DNA of 64,000 nt from Yoonia sp035117555 (GCF_035117555.1 NZ_JAYKPK010000002.1:372001-436000), one strand, 5' to 3'; shown: positions 24,296-33,118, numbered from the stretch's first letter. Numbers and translations are program-made. The notes: a model not told the origin generated them from the letters alone.

Positions 24296-25677
24296 CAGAC
24301 CAGTTCAAAAATTTCATAATCGATATGGCTGTCGGCGACGCCCATTTCTTTCAGACTGGCGGTCAGCGCTGCGATCATCGGGCCGGGTCCACATAAGAGA
24401 TGGGGCCAGTCGCGCGTGTGATCAGGCAATTGCCGGGCCAGCGTTTCATCATCGATCTTGCCGGTCTCGCCGTCCCAAAGGTCTGGTGGATCATCCAGCA
24501 CATGCACCACTGTCAGGTCCAGCTTTGCCTGCATCGCTTCCAGTTCTTCGCGAAAGCTGATCTCTTCCCAAGTCGGATTTCCGTAAAGCAGGATCACCGG
24601 GCGTTGGTCGCCGCGTGCGTCCAATGCATGCAGGTTGGCGATGATCGGCGTGATCCCGACACCGCCAGCAATCATGACGATGCCTTCGGCCTCGGCCAGC
24701 CGGTCGATGGAAAATGCGCCATAGGGGCCATCAACATAGGCCCGCGCGCCCACCGGCGTCTTGGCCAATGCGCTGCTGTGATCACCCAAAGGTTTGATCG
24801 AAAATGCGATATTCGGGCCTTTTTCGGGTGCGGTCGAGATCGTGAAAGGATGTTCAATCAGCGAATAGGGCGATCTTTCCACCTTCAGCCAGGCAAACTG
24901 GCCGGGTTTCCAGTGGTGCAGACCGCGCCCTTCCGGGGCAAGTTCAAGCGTATGCACACCGCCGCGCTGTTCGGTATTGGCGACCACGCGCCATGGGTTG
25001 CGGGCCTGAAAACCAGGACGCAGGATGTGCGTATAGACCAGTATGCCCATGAACCCGGCGGTCACCCCCAACCACAGCGCTCGTTTACCTTGCGTATCGG
25101 TCAGATTGCCGACACCCAGCACATGCGCAATGGCGGCAATCATCCCGACCACGGCCAGCGTCAGATGCAGGGCGCGCCACCATTCATGGCGCAGATGCAG
25201 ACGTTTGCGAAATTCCGATGTCATGATCAGCGCCAGAAAGCAGATCATGGCAAGGCGGGCCGATGTCAGTTCCCACCGCGCCTCAAGCGGGTTCAACACG
25301 CCAAGCGCGGGCTCGTGAAAGACATAAAGAAGTGCAAAATGACCCATCATCAACAAGATCGCCCCCCAACTCAGGTAGCGATGCGCGAGATAGACGATGT
25401 CAGCCCCGAAAGGATGGGTGATCCAGCGCAGGCGGCCTGTCATGAAGAATTGCAGCGCCAGTAAAGCCAGCGCGCCAAAGCCCAACCCCATGCTGAAATC
25501 CCAGATCGGCCCGCCAGACGGCGGGCGCGCGCCGGTCAATATGACGGCAAAAGGGGCGACGACAGCCGCGACAGCGATCAGAATGATCACCGTCCCATGG
25601 GCGATCACGGCCTGCGGTTTGTCATGAGTGGGTTGGTGCGCCTTTGCGATGTCGGCTGAATTGTCGTTCATGGCCAC
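24295..25677 (-). CDS. Ferric reductase-like membrane flavoprotein
   Basis: 460 residues. The N-terminal half has six or so membrane helices with paired His (DIVYLAHRYLSWG, LLMMGHFALL, LRHEWWRALHLTLAVVGMIAAIAHVLG) that should bind two haems, as in the ferric reductase/NOX family. The C-terminal half is an FAD-binding and NAD(P)-binding module: FTISTAPEKG for FAD, GPYGAFSIDR, and GGVGITPIIANLHAL for the nucleotide; the chain ends in FELV. Transfers electrons from NAD(P)H across the membrane; the acceptor is unknown. Confidence 0.85.
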   Translation of the reverse strand: MAMNDNSADIAKAHQPTHDKPQAVIAHGTVIILIAVAAVVAPFAVILTGARPPSGGPIWDFSMGLGFGALALLALQFFMTGRLRWITHPFGADIVYLAHRYLSWGAILLMMGHFALLYVFHEPALGVLNPLEARWELTSARLAMICFLALIMTSEFRKRLHLRHEWWRALHLTLAVVGMIAAIAHVLGVGNLTDTQGKRALWLGVTAGFMGILVYTHILRPGFQARNPWRVVANTEQRGGVHTLELAPEGRGLHHWKPGQFAWLKVERSPYSLIEHPFTISTAPEKGPNIAFSIKPLGDHSSALAKTPVGARAYVDGPYGAFSIDRLAEAEGIVMIAGGVGITPIIANLHALDARGDQRPVILLYGNPTWEEISFREELEAMQAKLDLTVVHVLDDPPDLWDGETGKIDDETLARQLPDHTRDWPHLLCGPGPMIAALTASLKEMGVADSHIDYEIFELV

Positions 25678-25718
25678 TCAACATCGCAAAGATCGGGATT
25701 GTTCCCACGCTGCCTGAA

Positions 25719-26219
25719 TTAGTCAGGCCGCTTGGTGCCGATCTGATAATCGAACACCAGCTTGCCACCGTGCCAGCCTGTCACTGCAGTAAACCCCGCC
25801 GCCACGACCGACATCATCAGACCCAGGGGCAGGACAGCAGCCTCGTAATCCCCGATACGCCAGGCCCAGTTCATGCCCAGAAGCGACAACAACATAACCG
25901 CCAGGATAAAATGGGTCCAACTGGCTGACCGGTTGCGGATTCCCTGCACCGCCAGCAACTCGACCGTGCCGGTGATGCCCGCGACCACGCCGATCAGGAA
26001 TGCGCCAAAGGCGGCCCAACCGGCCGCGCGCGCCCAGAATGCATCGCCCGTCCACCAGTACAGCAAATCGGCACCCAGCACCGACATCGTCAACGCAATC
26101 GGAAAGGCCACCAACATGGCATGCAGCGGATGCCCCGCAACGGCGATGCGGGATTCGGTGGTATGCAGCGCGCGATGCTCCTCTACCGGGTCAATCAGTT
26201 CGTTTTTTGACTTTGTCAT
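25719..26219 (-). CDS. DUF2231 membrane protein
   Basis: 166 residues, four membrane helices. ESRIAVAGHPLHAMLVAFPIALTMSVLGADLLYWWTGD contains the GHPLHAMLVAFPI motif that defines DUF2231 proteins, whose His may bind haem or metal. It follows the histidine kinase by 4 nt, so it belongs to the nepR-kinase operon and is presumably stress controlled. No molecular role is known. Confidence 0.8.
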   Translation of the reverse strand: MTKSKNELIDPVEEHRALHTTESRIAVAGHPLHAMLVAFPIALTMSVLGADLLYWWTGDAFWARAAGWAAFGAFLIGVVAGITGTVELLAVQGIRNRSASWTHFILAVMLLSLLGMNWAWRIGDYEAAVLPLGLMMSVVAAGFTAVTGWHGGKLVFDYQIGTKRPD

Positions 26220-26223
26220 GGCG

Positions 26224-27972
26224 TCACCTCGTGACTGGGGCAGATTGCGGCCCTGATGGGGGAGTGCCGGGATTCATCCCGGCATCATCGACGCGCAGCC
26301 GGATCTCCCAGCCCGGTCCCGCCTCATCATCAACTGGGCCAACATCAAGCTGCGCGCCGATCTGCAAGGCAAATGCGGTCATCAATTCGCTCCCCAAACC
26401 TTTTTCGGTCTCTTGCACGCCCTGTTGTGCCAAGGAATTACGCACCCGCAATTCAACCGCTCCATCCTTGGCGCTGATGCTTGCAACAATGCGCGGGGAT
26501 TCATCCCCGTCAGCTACGGTCGCGTATTTGAGCGCGTTGGTCAGTGCCTCTGCAAACAACATCGCGGCGGGGATGATCTTGTCTGCGGGTAAGGCGACGG
26601 GTTGAAACTGCGTCTCGATAACCAGCTTGTTGCGATCAGCACCTGCCATGGCCAACGTGTCTTGCAGGATGCTTTGCAGAAACGCTGTTGCATCAATATC
26701 CGACACGCGGGTCTCTTCGTAAAGCGCGCGGTGGATCGACGCCAACGCCCGCACCCGTGCCTGCACTCCTTTGAGGATTGCGCGCGCCTCGGGGTCGGTC
26801 ATGCGGCGCATTTGCAGATTCAGGATAGAGGCAATCAGTTGCAGATTGTTTTTGACCCGGTGATGGACCTCCATCAGCAGCACGGTCTTTTCGCGCAATG
26901 CCTCTTCCAGTTCGTCCTCATCACGCCGGATCAGGCGGGCCATCTTGGAAAAGGTCGAGTCGATCTCGCGCAACTCGGTCGGTGCGTCTGAGGGCAGGCG
27001 CGCAAAATCACTGCGATCGCCCAAGGCAAAGCGGCGCAGTTGCGCGTTTAGCTGCCGCAGGTGGCGGACGACCATGTAGTGGATCGACAGCATCAGCACC
27101 CCGACCGAAGCGATCCACATCGCGACCGGCAAGAGCAGCCGCGTGTAATCAGGGCGCAGCAGAGCCCTGACATTGTCCGGTGACCAACTGCCCAAAGCAA
27201 AAAGCTGGCCGGGCATCAGCGTGGCGATGGTGAACACGCGGTCATTCCCGTTCAGGCTGGTCCCGTTAAACAAGCCGTCGCCTTGGGCGATCAGCTGCTG
27301 CAATTCCGTCTCGGACGGCAACAAATCAGCGGCAGCGGGATCGTTGGAATAAGTCAGCGTGTTGCCGCGGCTGTTCACCAGATACACGATCTTGGGGTCT
27401 GTGCTCGGGTTTGGCCGGGTGGCGATCAGATCCAGCGTGGCGCGCGTTACCGAAATGGTCAGAAGACCCAGTAGTTCGTCGCCGTCAAAGACTGGCCGGT
27501 TGACCAAAACGACCGGCAGGCCGGTCACCCGACCGGATTCCTGAAATCTAAAATTGGTTTGTGTCTGGCTCATGCTCAGCGCGAAATTTTCACTGTCGCC
27601 CAAATCAGCGCCACTGCCTTCGGACGCGCAGACCAACATGCCATCGACATTTATGAACCCGGCAAAGGCGAAAAAGCTCGATGCGCTGACGTAGTCCGCA
27701 AGGAAGGCAGAGCAGGCCTCTGGATCGCCCAACCGATCAACTACACGCGGTGCCAAAGAGGCCGATTCCTGGGAAACACTGGCAAGTAGCGCGCGCTGCC
27801 CCGTCGTCGCATCGACGGTCCGGGCGATCAATTGTGATTCATTGGCCTCGGCTTGGGTATTCCAACTGGAATATTCAGAATACAGGGCGAGTGACCCGAG
27901 CGGCACAATAGCCAGCGTCAGGATTACCGCAAGCCGCGCGGCCAGTCTATTGCTGAAAATCTGCTTGGGCAC
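26224..27972 (-). CDS. Sensor histidine kinase of the HisKA_2 family, GSR-linked
   Basis: 582 residues. N-terminal membrane helix (about 11-30), a periplasmic sensor domain of CACHE type to about 270, second helix (IASVGVLMLSIHYMVV), a HAMP-like linker, then HisKA_2 dimerisation with the phosphoacceptor His in EVHHRVKNNLQL, and an ATPase domain with MLFAEALTNALKYA (N-box) and EKGLGSELM (G-box). HisKA_2/HWE kinases phosphorylate PhyR in general stress response. It follows nepR by 45 nt on the same strand and so shares the EcfG-type promoter, taking the place usually held by ecfG. Confidence 0.88.
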   Translation of the reverse strand: MPKQIFSNRLAARLAVILTLAIVPLGSLALYSEYSSWNTQAEANESQLIARTVDATTGQRALLASVSQESASLAPRVVDRLGDPEACSAFLADYVSASSFFAFAGFINVDGMLVCASEGSGADLGDSENFALSMSQTQTNFRFQESGRVTGLPVVLVNRPVFDGDELLGLLTISVTRATLDLIATRPNPSTDPKIVYLVNSRGNTLTYSNDPAAADLLPSETELQQLIAQGDGLFNGTSLNGNDRVFTIATLMPGQLFALGSWSPDNVRALLRPDYTRLLLPVAMWIASVGVLMLSIHYMVVRHLRQLNAQLRRFALGDRSDFARLPSDAPTELREIDSTFSKMARLIRRDEDELEEALREKTVLLMEVHHRVKNNLQLIASILNLQMRRMTDPEARAILKGVQARVRALASIHRALYEETRVSDIDATAFLQSILQDTLAMAGADRNKLVIETQFQPVALPADKIIPAAMLFAEALTNALKYATVADGDESPRIVASISAKDGAVELRVRNSLAQQGVQETEKGLGSELMTAFALQIGAQLDVGPVDDEAGPGWEIRLRVDDAGMNPGTPPSGPQSAPVTR

Positions 27973-28017
27973 GCTGTGCTAACATCCTCTCGGCTGTCGC
28001 CCGCGCGACGCCGGTTT

Positions 28018-28191
28018 TTATCGCGACTTTGCTTCTTTCTGGCGCAAGGCATCAAGCAATTGCGTCAGGCTTTCAGGCAAAGAATCAGAGGCCTGATCGG
28101 CGTAAAGCCGCTTGAGGTTCTCATCAATCTGGCGCGCGACCTCACGTGGCACTCTGTTTCTGCGCTGTTCATTTTCACCATTCATCGTCAT
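28018..28191 (-). CDS. nepR: NepR anti-sigma factor
   Basis: 57 residues (or 55 from a second ATG at 28185). The core RQIDENLKRLYADQASDSLPESLTQLLDALR contains the NepR pattern of two amphipathic helices joined around a Pro. NepR binds the sigma factor EcfG in unstressed cells and is captured by phosphorylated PhyR under stress. It diverges from phyR, with an overlapping EcfG-type promoter between them, and is followed by a histidine kinase. Found by reading the sequence as it is shorter than most gene-finding cut-offs. Confidence 0.88.
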   Translation of the reverse strand: MTMNGENEQRRNRVPREVARQIDENLKRLYADQASDSLPESLTQLLDALRQKEAKSR

Positions 28192-28266
28192 ATCAACCTA
28201 CTCTCATCGTTCTATCATGCTGTGTCCCATTTGCCTGCGCAACATCAGAGAATACTTTTCCATCAG

Positions 28267-28298
28267 GGAACTAAACGCAGCGGATCGCGTTAGGTTCC
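28267..28298. promoter_or_regulatory. Two overlapping divergent EcfG-type promoters (phyR and nepR)
   Basis: Plus strand: GGAAC (28267-28271), 16 nt, CGTT (28288-28291), toward phyR. Minus strand: GGAAC (28298-28294), 16 nt, CGTT (28277-28274), toward nepR. The two promoters overlap almost entirely, forming a near-palindrome of 32 nt. Both match the general stress sigma factor consensus exactly. Confidence 0.9.
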
Positions 28299-28391
28299 CG
28301 ATCAGCAAAGATTTTCTTTGACCTTTCGCGGATCACAAACAATGTAACGGTGGAGAAGAAAAACACTATGCAAGCCGTATTGGGAGAAGAG

Positions 28392-29186
28392 ATGTCGATG
28401 TCTTTACAGGTCGCAAAAGAGCTGCCGTTTCTGCGCCGCTACGCGCGTGCGTTGACCGGGTCACAGCAAACCGGCGACCGCTATGCCGCCGCCACACTTG
28501 AGGCTATTTTGGAAGATCGTGCGCTGCTTGATACGGGCATTTCGCCCAAACTTGCTTTGTTCAAAGCGTTCCATTCGGTGTGGCAGACCACCGGCGCACC
28601 TGTCGCCGCCGATGCCGTCGACGGGATCGAGGCGCGTGCACAAAAATTGCTTGCTGGCCTGACGCCCAACACACGCGAAACACTTTTGCTGCGTGCCTTG
28701 GAAGAGTTTTCATATGACGATATCGCGCAGATCATCATGGTCAGCGAAGATGAAGCACGTGAATTGCTGGCGATTGCCTATCGCGAAATGTCCAAATCCG
28801 TGCAGGGCCGCATCCAGATCATCGAAGACGAGCCACTGATCGCTCTGGACATCAAAAGCATCGTCACCGAAATGGGCCACGACGTGACGGGTATCGCCCG
28901 TACCCATACCGAAGCGGTGGCACTGGGTGCCCGCGAACGCCCCGATCTGATCCTGGCCGATATTCATCTGGCCGATAATTCGTCGGGCGTGGATGCCGTG
29001 GTCGAACTGCTGCGCGAATATCCTGACACCCCGGTGATTTTCATCACCGCCTATCCGGAGCGGCTGTTGACGGGTGAAAAACCGGAACCGGCGTTCCTGA
29101 TCCCCAAGCCCTTTGACGAAGAACAGGTCCGCTCTGCCGTGTCGCAGGCTATGTTCTTTGCATCCACTCAGACGCTAAACGCCTGA
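28392..29186 (+). CDS. phyR: PhyR, general stress response regulator
   Basis: 264 residues from ATG 28392 (GGGAG 5 nt upstream); ATG 28368 after GGAGAAG is an alternative. N-terminal sigma-factor-like domain (FLRRYARALTGSQ, then ALEEFSYDDIAQIIMVSEDEA as the sigma4-like helix-turn-helix) followed by a receiver domain: acidic pair in IIEDEPLIAL, phosphoacceptor Asp in LILADIHLAD, and VIFITAYPERLLTGE, the FATGUY motif typical of PhyR-partner receivers. When phosphorylated it binds NepR, releasing the stress sigma factor. Autoregulated through the EcfG-type promoter upstream. Confidence 0.95.
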   Translation: MSMSLQVAKELPFLRRYARALTGSQQTGDRYAAATLEAILEDRALLDTGISPKLALFKAFHSVWQTTGAPVAADAVDGIEARAQKLLAGLTPNTRETLLLRALEEFSYDDIAQIIMVSEDEARELLAIAYREMSKSVQGRIQIIEDEPLIALDIKSIVTEMGHDVTGIARTHTEAVALGARERPDLILADIHLADNSSGVDAVVELLREYPDTPVIFITAYPERLLTGEKPEPAFLIPKPFDEEQVRSAVSQAMFFASTQTLNA

Positions 29187-29212
29187 TAGCAAAGATATTT
29201 TGTAGTGCTTGA

Positions 29213-29237
29213 AAACCCGCGCCCTGCGCGGGTTTTT
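29213..29237 (+). terminator. Terminator after phyR
   Basis: AAACCCGCGC (29213-29222) pairs with GCGCGGGTTT (29226-29235), loop CCT, T-run to 29237. Confidence 0.9.
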
Positions 29238-29258
29238 CTTTGCCCTCGCCGCTGTCCC

Positions 29259-29283
29259 GGAACCTTTGCCGCCCTTGGTGGTT
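29259..29283 (+). promoter_or_regulatory. EcfG-like promoter for the DUF1328 gene
   Basis: GGAAC (29259-29263), 16 nt, GGTT (29280-29283): a perfect -35 and three of four -10 bases. It lies 48 nt before the start codon, the same distance as for the perfect sites nearby. Confidence 0.6.
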
Positions 29284-29330
29284 TCTAAACCAATAGTTGC
29301 TTTGCAACGCTCAAATTGAAAGGAAATATC

Positions 29331-29504
29331 ATGCTTGGATGGGCTTTAACATTTCTGATCGTGGCGCTGATTGCAGCGGCACTTGGCTTTTCTGGCATTG
29401 CCGGTGCCGCATCGTCGATTGCGCAGATTCTGTTCATTGTTTTCTTGGTCCTGTTCGTCGTGGCGATGGTCGCCCGTGCGGTCCGTGGCCAGCCACCGGT
29501 CTGA
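29331..29504 (+). CDS. DUF1328 (YtjA family) small membrane protein
   Basis: 57 residues starting MLGWALTFLIVALIAAALGFSGIAG, the hallmark of DUF1328, with two membrane helices (3-21, 28-48) and a basic end. AAAGGAA lies 6 nt before the ATG at 29331. Such proteins are stress-induced in several proteobacteria, function unknown. Cotranscribed with the DUF2383-type gene 26 nt downstream. Confidence 0.88.
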   Translation: MLGWALTFLIVALIAAALGFSGIAGAASSIAQILFIVFLVLFVVAMVARAVRGQPPV

Positions 29505-29530
29505 CAGGCCGCTATTGAAGGAGCATTGCG

Positions 29531-30028
29531 ATGCATCCCACTGAGTTCAAAAACCTCCAACCGCAAGCCGCTGATGACAGCGCCCTGCGTCCTGCAGGTC
29601 CACAGCCGGAGCCGCATGACGAACGGCTTGACCTGATCGCGAAGGTTTATACCAGCGTGCTCGACACGATCAGCGGTTTTGACAAGCTGGTCGAAAAAGC
29701 AGAGCCGTCGTTCAAACCCGCCGCGCAGGAATTCCTGACGATGCACAGCCGTCATGAAGGTGTGCTGGCCGCCTACTTGGCGCAGGCCGGGCGTGTGCCG
29801 GATGATGACGGGTCGTTCTTCGGCACAATCAACCGTGCCGTGATCGAGGCCCGGTCGTGGTTTGAAGATGTCGACCGCGATGTCATGGACCGGGTCGCGG
29901 AAGGCGAAGAGCAAGTTCTTGAAACCTACGCCGAGGCCCGCGATGTCGGCCAGACGATCGAAGCGAATGCAATGCTGACCGATCAGATGGCAGAAATTAC
30001 AGCCTTGCTGCGCAAGAACGGCGTCTAA
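29531..30028 (+). CDS. DUF2383/PA2169-type four-helix protein
   Basis: 165 residues, soluble and helical. The LIAKVYTSVLDTISGFDKLVEKA helix and FLTMHSRHEGVLAAYLAQAG fit the ferritin-like DUF2383 (PA2169) family; acidic and His residues in these helices could bind metal, though a complete di-iron site is not obvious. Preceded by GAAGGAG and placed after DUF1328, so probably part of the same stress operon. Confidence 0.7.
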   Translation: MHPTEFKNLQPQAADDSALRPAGPQPEPHDERLDLIAKVYTSVLDTISGFDKLVEKAEPSFKPAAQEFLTMHSRHEGVLAAYLAQAGRVPDDDGSFFGTINRAVIEARSWFEDVDRDVMDRVAEGEEQVLETYAEARDVGQTIEANAMLTDQMAEITALLRKNGV

Positions 30029-30035
30029 AATAGAT

Positions 30036-30070
30036 AACGTGGCCGGGCCTTTGATAGGCCCGGCCACGTT
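30036..30070. terminator. Long inverted repeat between convergent genes
   Basis: A 15-bp perfect stem (30036-30050 and 30056-30070, AACGTGGCCGGGCCT) with a 5-nt loop between the DUF2383-type gene and the convergent histidine kinase. U-tract is minimal, but position and stability suggest a shared terminator. Confidence 0.7.
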
Positions 30071-30085
30071 ACTATGGGGCCGCCG

Positions 30086-31546
30086 CTATTCTTTTTGCGG
30101 CTCATGCGCCAGCATCGCTTCAACCGGGCATTGTAACGTCCAGACTACGCCCGATGGCAGATAGCTGATTTGCGTAGTGGCACCCAGCGCCATGGTCAGC
30201 ATGTCTTCCAGCACCACAGTACCGAAACCTTTGCTAATAGGTGGGACAACGTCTGGCCCGCCGCTTTCTTGCCATGTGAGGGAAAACATGCCGTTCTCGA
30301 TTTGCCAGGATATATCGATCTGTCCGGTCGTATTGGACAAGGCACCATATTTCCCGGCATTCGTCGCCAGTTCATAAATCGCCATTCCAAGGCTTTGCGC
30401 GACTTCGGATGAAATGCGCATCGCGGGGCCAGACACACGCAGACGGATACCGCTGAGCTGAGCGAAATAGGTCAGTTGGGTTTGCACCAAAGCGGCCAAT
30501 TCGGGACTGTCGTCAGAAGAATTGACCAGCAGATCCTGACCATTCGCCAAAGCCCGCAACCGTGCGCCGAAATCACGCACGAACTGGTCAACATCATTGG
30601 GTCGCATCTGGCGCAGAATGGATTGTACCACTGCCAGCATATTCTTGGACCTGTGATTGACCTCGCGCATCACAAAGGCAAGCTGTCCCTCGCTGCGTTT
30701 GCGGTCGGAAATATCAAGGCCGGATGGCACCAGCAGTTCGACATTGCCGTCGTCGTCAAATACCGGCGACAGCATGAAATCAAGCGGCATCAAAGTGCCA
30801 TCTTCGATCCGTACTGCCGTATCATAGCGCTGCTGCTGGCCTGTGGCCGCCAAAGCGATGGCAGACTGAAGTTCTGCCATGATGGCAGGATCATAGGACC
30901 ACCAGAAGCAATCCCAGAATTTCTTGCCCACCACATCCGCACGGCTCAGCCCGGCTACCGCCAAAGCTGGTTTATTGGCTTCGATCAGCGTGCCATCAGG
31001 TTGCATCACGCCGATCAGCGCGACGGTATTGTCAAGGATCTGACGCAGTCGGGCTTCGCTCGCGCGGAGTTTCCTTTCGGCAATCACCCGTTCGGTGATG
31101 TCGATAAAGATACCTGTCGTCCCGGCATAATTCCCCTCGGCATCGTAAAGGGCGGCAAGCGATCCGCTGACATGAAATGCGGTATTGTCGGCGCGGCAAA
31201 AGGCGAGTTCGGTCGCGATATGGGGTGTGCCTGCCGCAAGCGCCGCCATCGCAGCATCGTAGCTTTCGGCGCTGGCAGGTGCGACGATATCAGCCAAAAG
31301 CTGGGCTGTGCCCCAGTCGCCATCCGTGCCGCGCAGGTCTTGCCAGCGCGGGTTGGTAAAGCTGATCGCACCGGATGCGTCGACCTCAACAATCGCCGCA
31401 GGTGACAGGTTCACAAGCCGGCGAAGACGCGCGAATTGATCGCCCGCCTGTTGCGCATCGGTCGCCATCATCGGTCCCGTGGCCGAGGGCTTATCAGCGT
31501 TATCACGCAACTTCGATGAACCCTCGTAAACAGATCTGATGTTCAC
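30086..31546 (-). CDS. PAS-containing HWE/HisKA_2 histidine kinase, cytoplasmic
   Basis: 486 residues, no membrane segment. Two PAS domains (about 40-155 and 165-285), the second ended by LDISDRKRSEGQ. Phosphoacceptor His in REVNHRSKNMLAVVQSILRQ, the HWE/HisKA_2 motif, then an ATPase domain with MAIYELATNAGKYGAL (N-box) and WQESGGPDV (the W-x-E of HWE kinases). Second kinase in the PhyR neighbourhood; likely senses a cytoplasmic signal for the general stress response. No EcfG-type site was found in front of it. Confidence 0.88.
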   Translation of the reverse strand: MNIRSVYEGSSKLRDNADKPSATGPMMATDAQQAGDQFARLRRLVNLSPAAIVEVDASGAISFTNPRWQDLRGTDGDWGTAQLLADIVAPASAESYDAAMAALAAGTPHIATELAFCRADNTAFHVSGSLAALYDAEGNYAGTTGIFIDITERVIAERKLRASEARLRQILDNTVALIGVMQPDGTLIEANKPALAVAGLSRADVVGKKFWDCFWWSYDPAIMAELQSAIALAATGQQQRYDTAVRIEDGTLMPLDFMLSPVFDDDGNVELLVPSGLDISDRKRSEGQLAFVMREVNHRSKNMLAVVQSILRQMRPNDVDQFVRDFGARLRALANGQDLLVNSSDDSPELAALVQTQLTYFAQLSGIRLRVSGPAMRISSEVAQSLGMAIYELATNAGKYGALSNTTGQIDISWQIENGMFSLTWQESGGPDVVPPISKGFGTVVLEDMLTMALGATTQISYLPSGVVWTLQCPVEAMLAHEPQKE

Positions 31547-31700
31547 TTATGATTGTTTCAGCCGCAGGGAAGTTCAACTGCTATTATTATCTGACGCTGG
31601 GTGAAGTTGCTGGATTCCGGCCATTTTTTGGACTGACGCTCAATGACTGGCAGGTTCTTGCTGATGCTGCGCCGTCGCGACCGTTTTTTTGCGGGAAGCG

Positions 31701-31725
31701 GGAACTTTTTGCCCTGCGCAAGGTT
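31701..31725 (+). promoter_or_regulatory. EcfG-like promoter for the AI-2E family transporter
   Basis: GGAAC (31701-31705), 16 nt, GGTT (31722-31725), 36 nt before the TTG start. Same one-base deviation as the DUF1328 promoter. Confidence 0.55.
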
Positions 31726-31760
31726 AAGGAAGTCGTCCCTCGATTTGACTGGAAAATAAT

Positions 31761-32894
31761 TTGTCTGACCTCCCGCCCGTTGAAAGCGCGCCTCGGCGCG
31801 CCGAACCTTTTGCCTCTGCGAATGTACTGATCGCGCCGGCGTTGACGGGCATTCTGATTATTCTCAGCTTGGGTGCCATCCATTACGCCAAACAGTTTCT
31901 GGTACCCGTGGTGCTGGCGGTCTTGTTGTTTTTTGTCTTCATGCCGTTGCAGCGCCGCATGCAACGCTTTGGGATCAATAGTCATCTCGCCGCTTTTGCA
32001 CTTGTCTCTAGCCTGCTGATCGGGATCGGCGCGATCTTTTTCCTGCTCAGCGGACCGGTTGTCGAAGTAGCGCAGAACCTGCCTGATATCATGAGCGACA
32101 TCGCCCTGCGCCTAGAAGCCGCGCGCGACGTGATGGTTGCCGCTGGTGATAGTTTCCGAAGCAGCGCGACCACCGAAATGCCCGACTTGCGCAGTGCCGC
32201 TGGGGCGGACAGTGAAAGCGACGGCGAAATGATGGAAAGCGATATGTTGCTGAGCACTGCCGGCAGTGTGCTGCTTTATCTGTCAGAGGCGCCTGCCGTT
32301 GTTGCGCAATTGTTCTTTGCCATCATCTTGTTGTTTTTTCTGCTGTCGTCCAGTGACGTCATTTATCTCAAGACAATCCAGAGCTTTGATGGCTTCAGCG
32401 ACAAACGCACGGCGCTGGCCGCGCTGCGTGAGGTCGAACAAAAGCTGGGTGGCTATCTTGGCACAGTGACCTTGATCAATGCGGGCCTTGGCGTCTGTGT
32501 CGGGCTGACAATGTGGTGGTTGGGGATGCCGGTGCCATTGCTGTTTGCGGTGCTGGCCTTCGTGCTGAATTTCATCCCCTTCATCGGGGCTGTGATGGGT
32601 GTGGCCCTGTCCGCCGCTGTCGCGTTGCTGTGGTTCGACACGTTGTTCGACGTCGCTTTGGTCGCTGGGGCCTTTCTGCTGCTGACCGCGATTGAAGGCC
32701 AGCTGGTCACACCCGCGATGCTGGCGCGCCGCTTGCAGATGAATACCGCGCTGGTGGTGCTGTGTATCGCATTCTGGGCATGGATGTGGTCATTCATGGG
32801 GATGGTCATCGCCGTGCCGATGCTGGTCGCGGTCCGTGTCATGGCAGAACAGATCCCAAGCTGGCGCAAATTCGCGAACCTTTTATCTGCTTAG
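31761..32894 (+). CDS. AI-2E family (PerM-like) transporter
   Basis: 377 residues, about eight membrane helices, with the typical pattern: two N-terminal helices (IAPALTGILIILSLG, VVLAVLLFFVFMPLQRRM), a soluble segment, and a C-terminal block including FVLNFIPFIGAVMGVAL, TAIEGQLVTPAMLARRLQMN and FWAWMWSFMGMVIAVP. Family members transport autoinducer-2 or sodium/protons; here the substrate is unknown. Start is a TTG, the only start in frame after a TGA at 31746, with a weak ribosome site. The upstream EcfG-like motif suggests stress induction. Confidence 0.8.
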   Translation: MSDLPPVESAPRRAEPFASANVLIAPALTGILIILSLGAIHYAKQFLVPVVLAVLLFFVFMPLQRRMQRFGINSHLAAFALVSSLLIGIGAIFFLLSGPVVEVAQNLPDIMSDIALRLEAARDVMVAAGDSFRSSATTEMPDLRSAAGADSESDGEMMESDMLLSTAGSVLLYLSEAPAVVAQLFFAIILLFFLLSSSDVIYLKTIQSFDGFSDKRTALAALREVEQKLGGYLGTVTLINAGLGVCVGLTMWWLGMPVPLLFAVLAFVLNFIPFIGAVMGVALSAAVALLWFDTLFDVALVAGAFLLLTAIEGQLVTPAMLARRLQMNTALVVLCIAFWAWMWSFMGMVIAVPMLVAVRVMAEQIPSWRKFANLLSA

Positions 32895-33118
32895 TGGTTA
32901 ATTTCTCCGGAACAATCTTTAGTAGAACGCCCTGGGGAGGTAATCCAATTCCCTGCGGTCGGTCTCAGCGTGGCACAAACCTACCCCGTTTCACAAGAGA
33001 TGTGCAAACCCAACACCCGATGCTATTTTGCAGCGGGTGTGGGCCATTTGTAGCTTGAAGCGACGGCATTTTGTCATCGTCTATTCGCATCTGGCCGACT
33101 AACCCGCGCCGCCCGTTG

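Noticed and set aside
25680..25705. EcfG-like motif before the ferric-reductase-like gene (GGAAC-N17-TGTT)
   Set aside because: The -10 is imperfect and only 3-4 nt from the start codon, leaving no room for a leader, unlike the 35-100 nt in the other cases.
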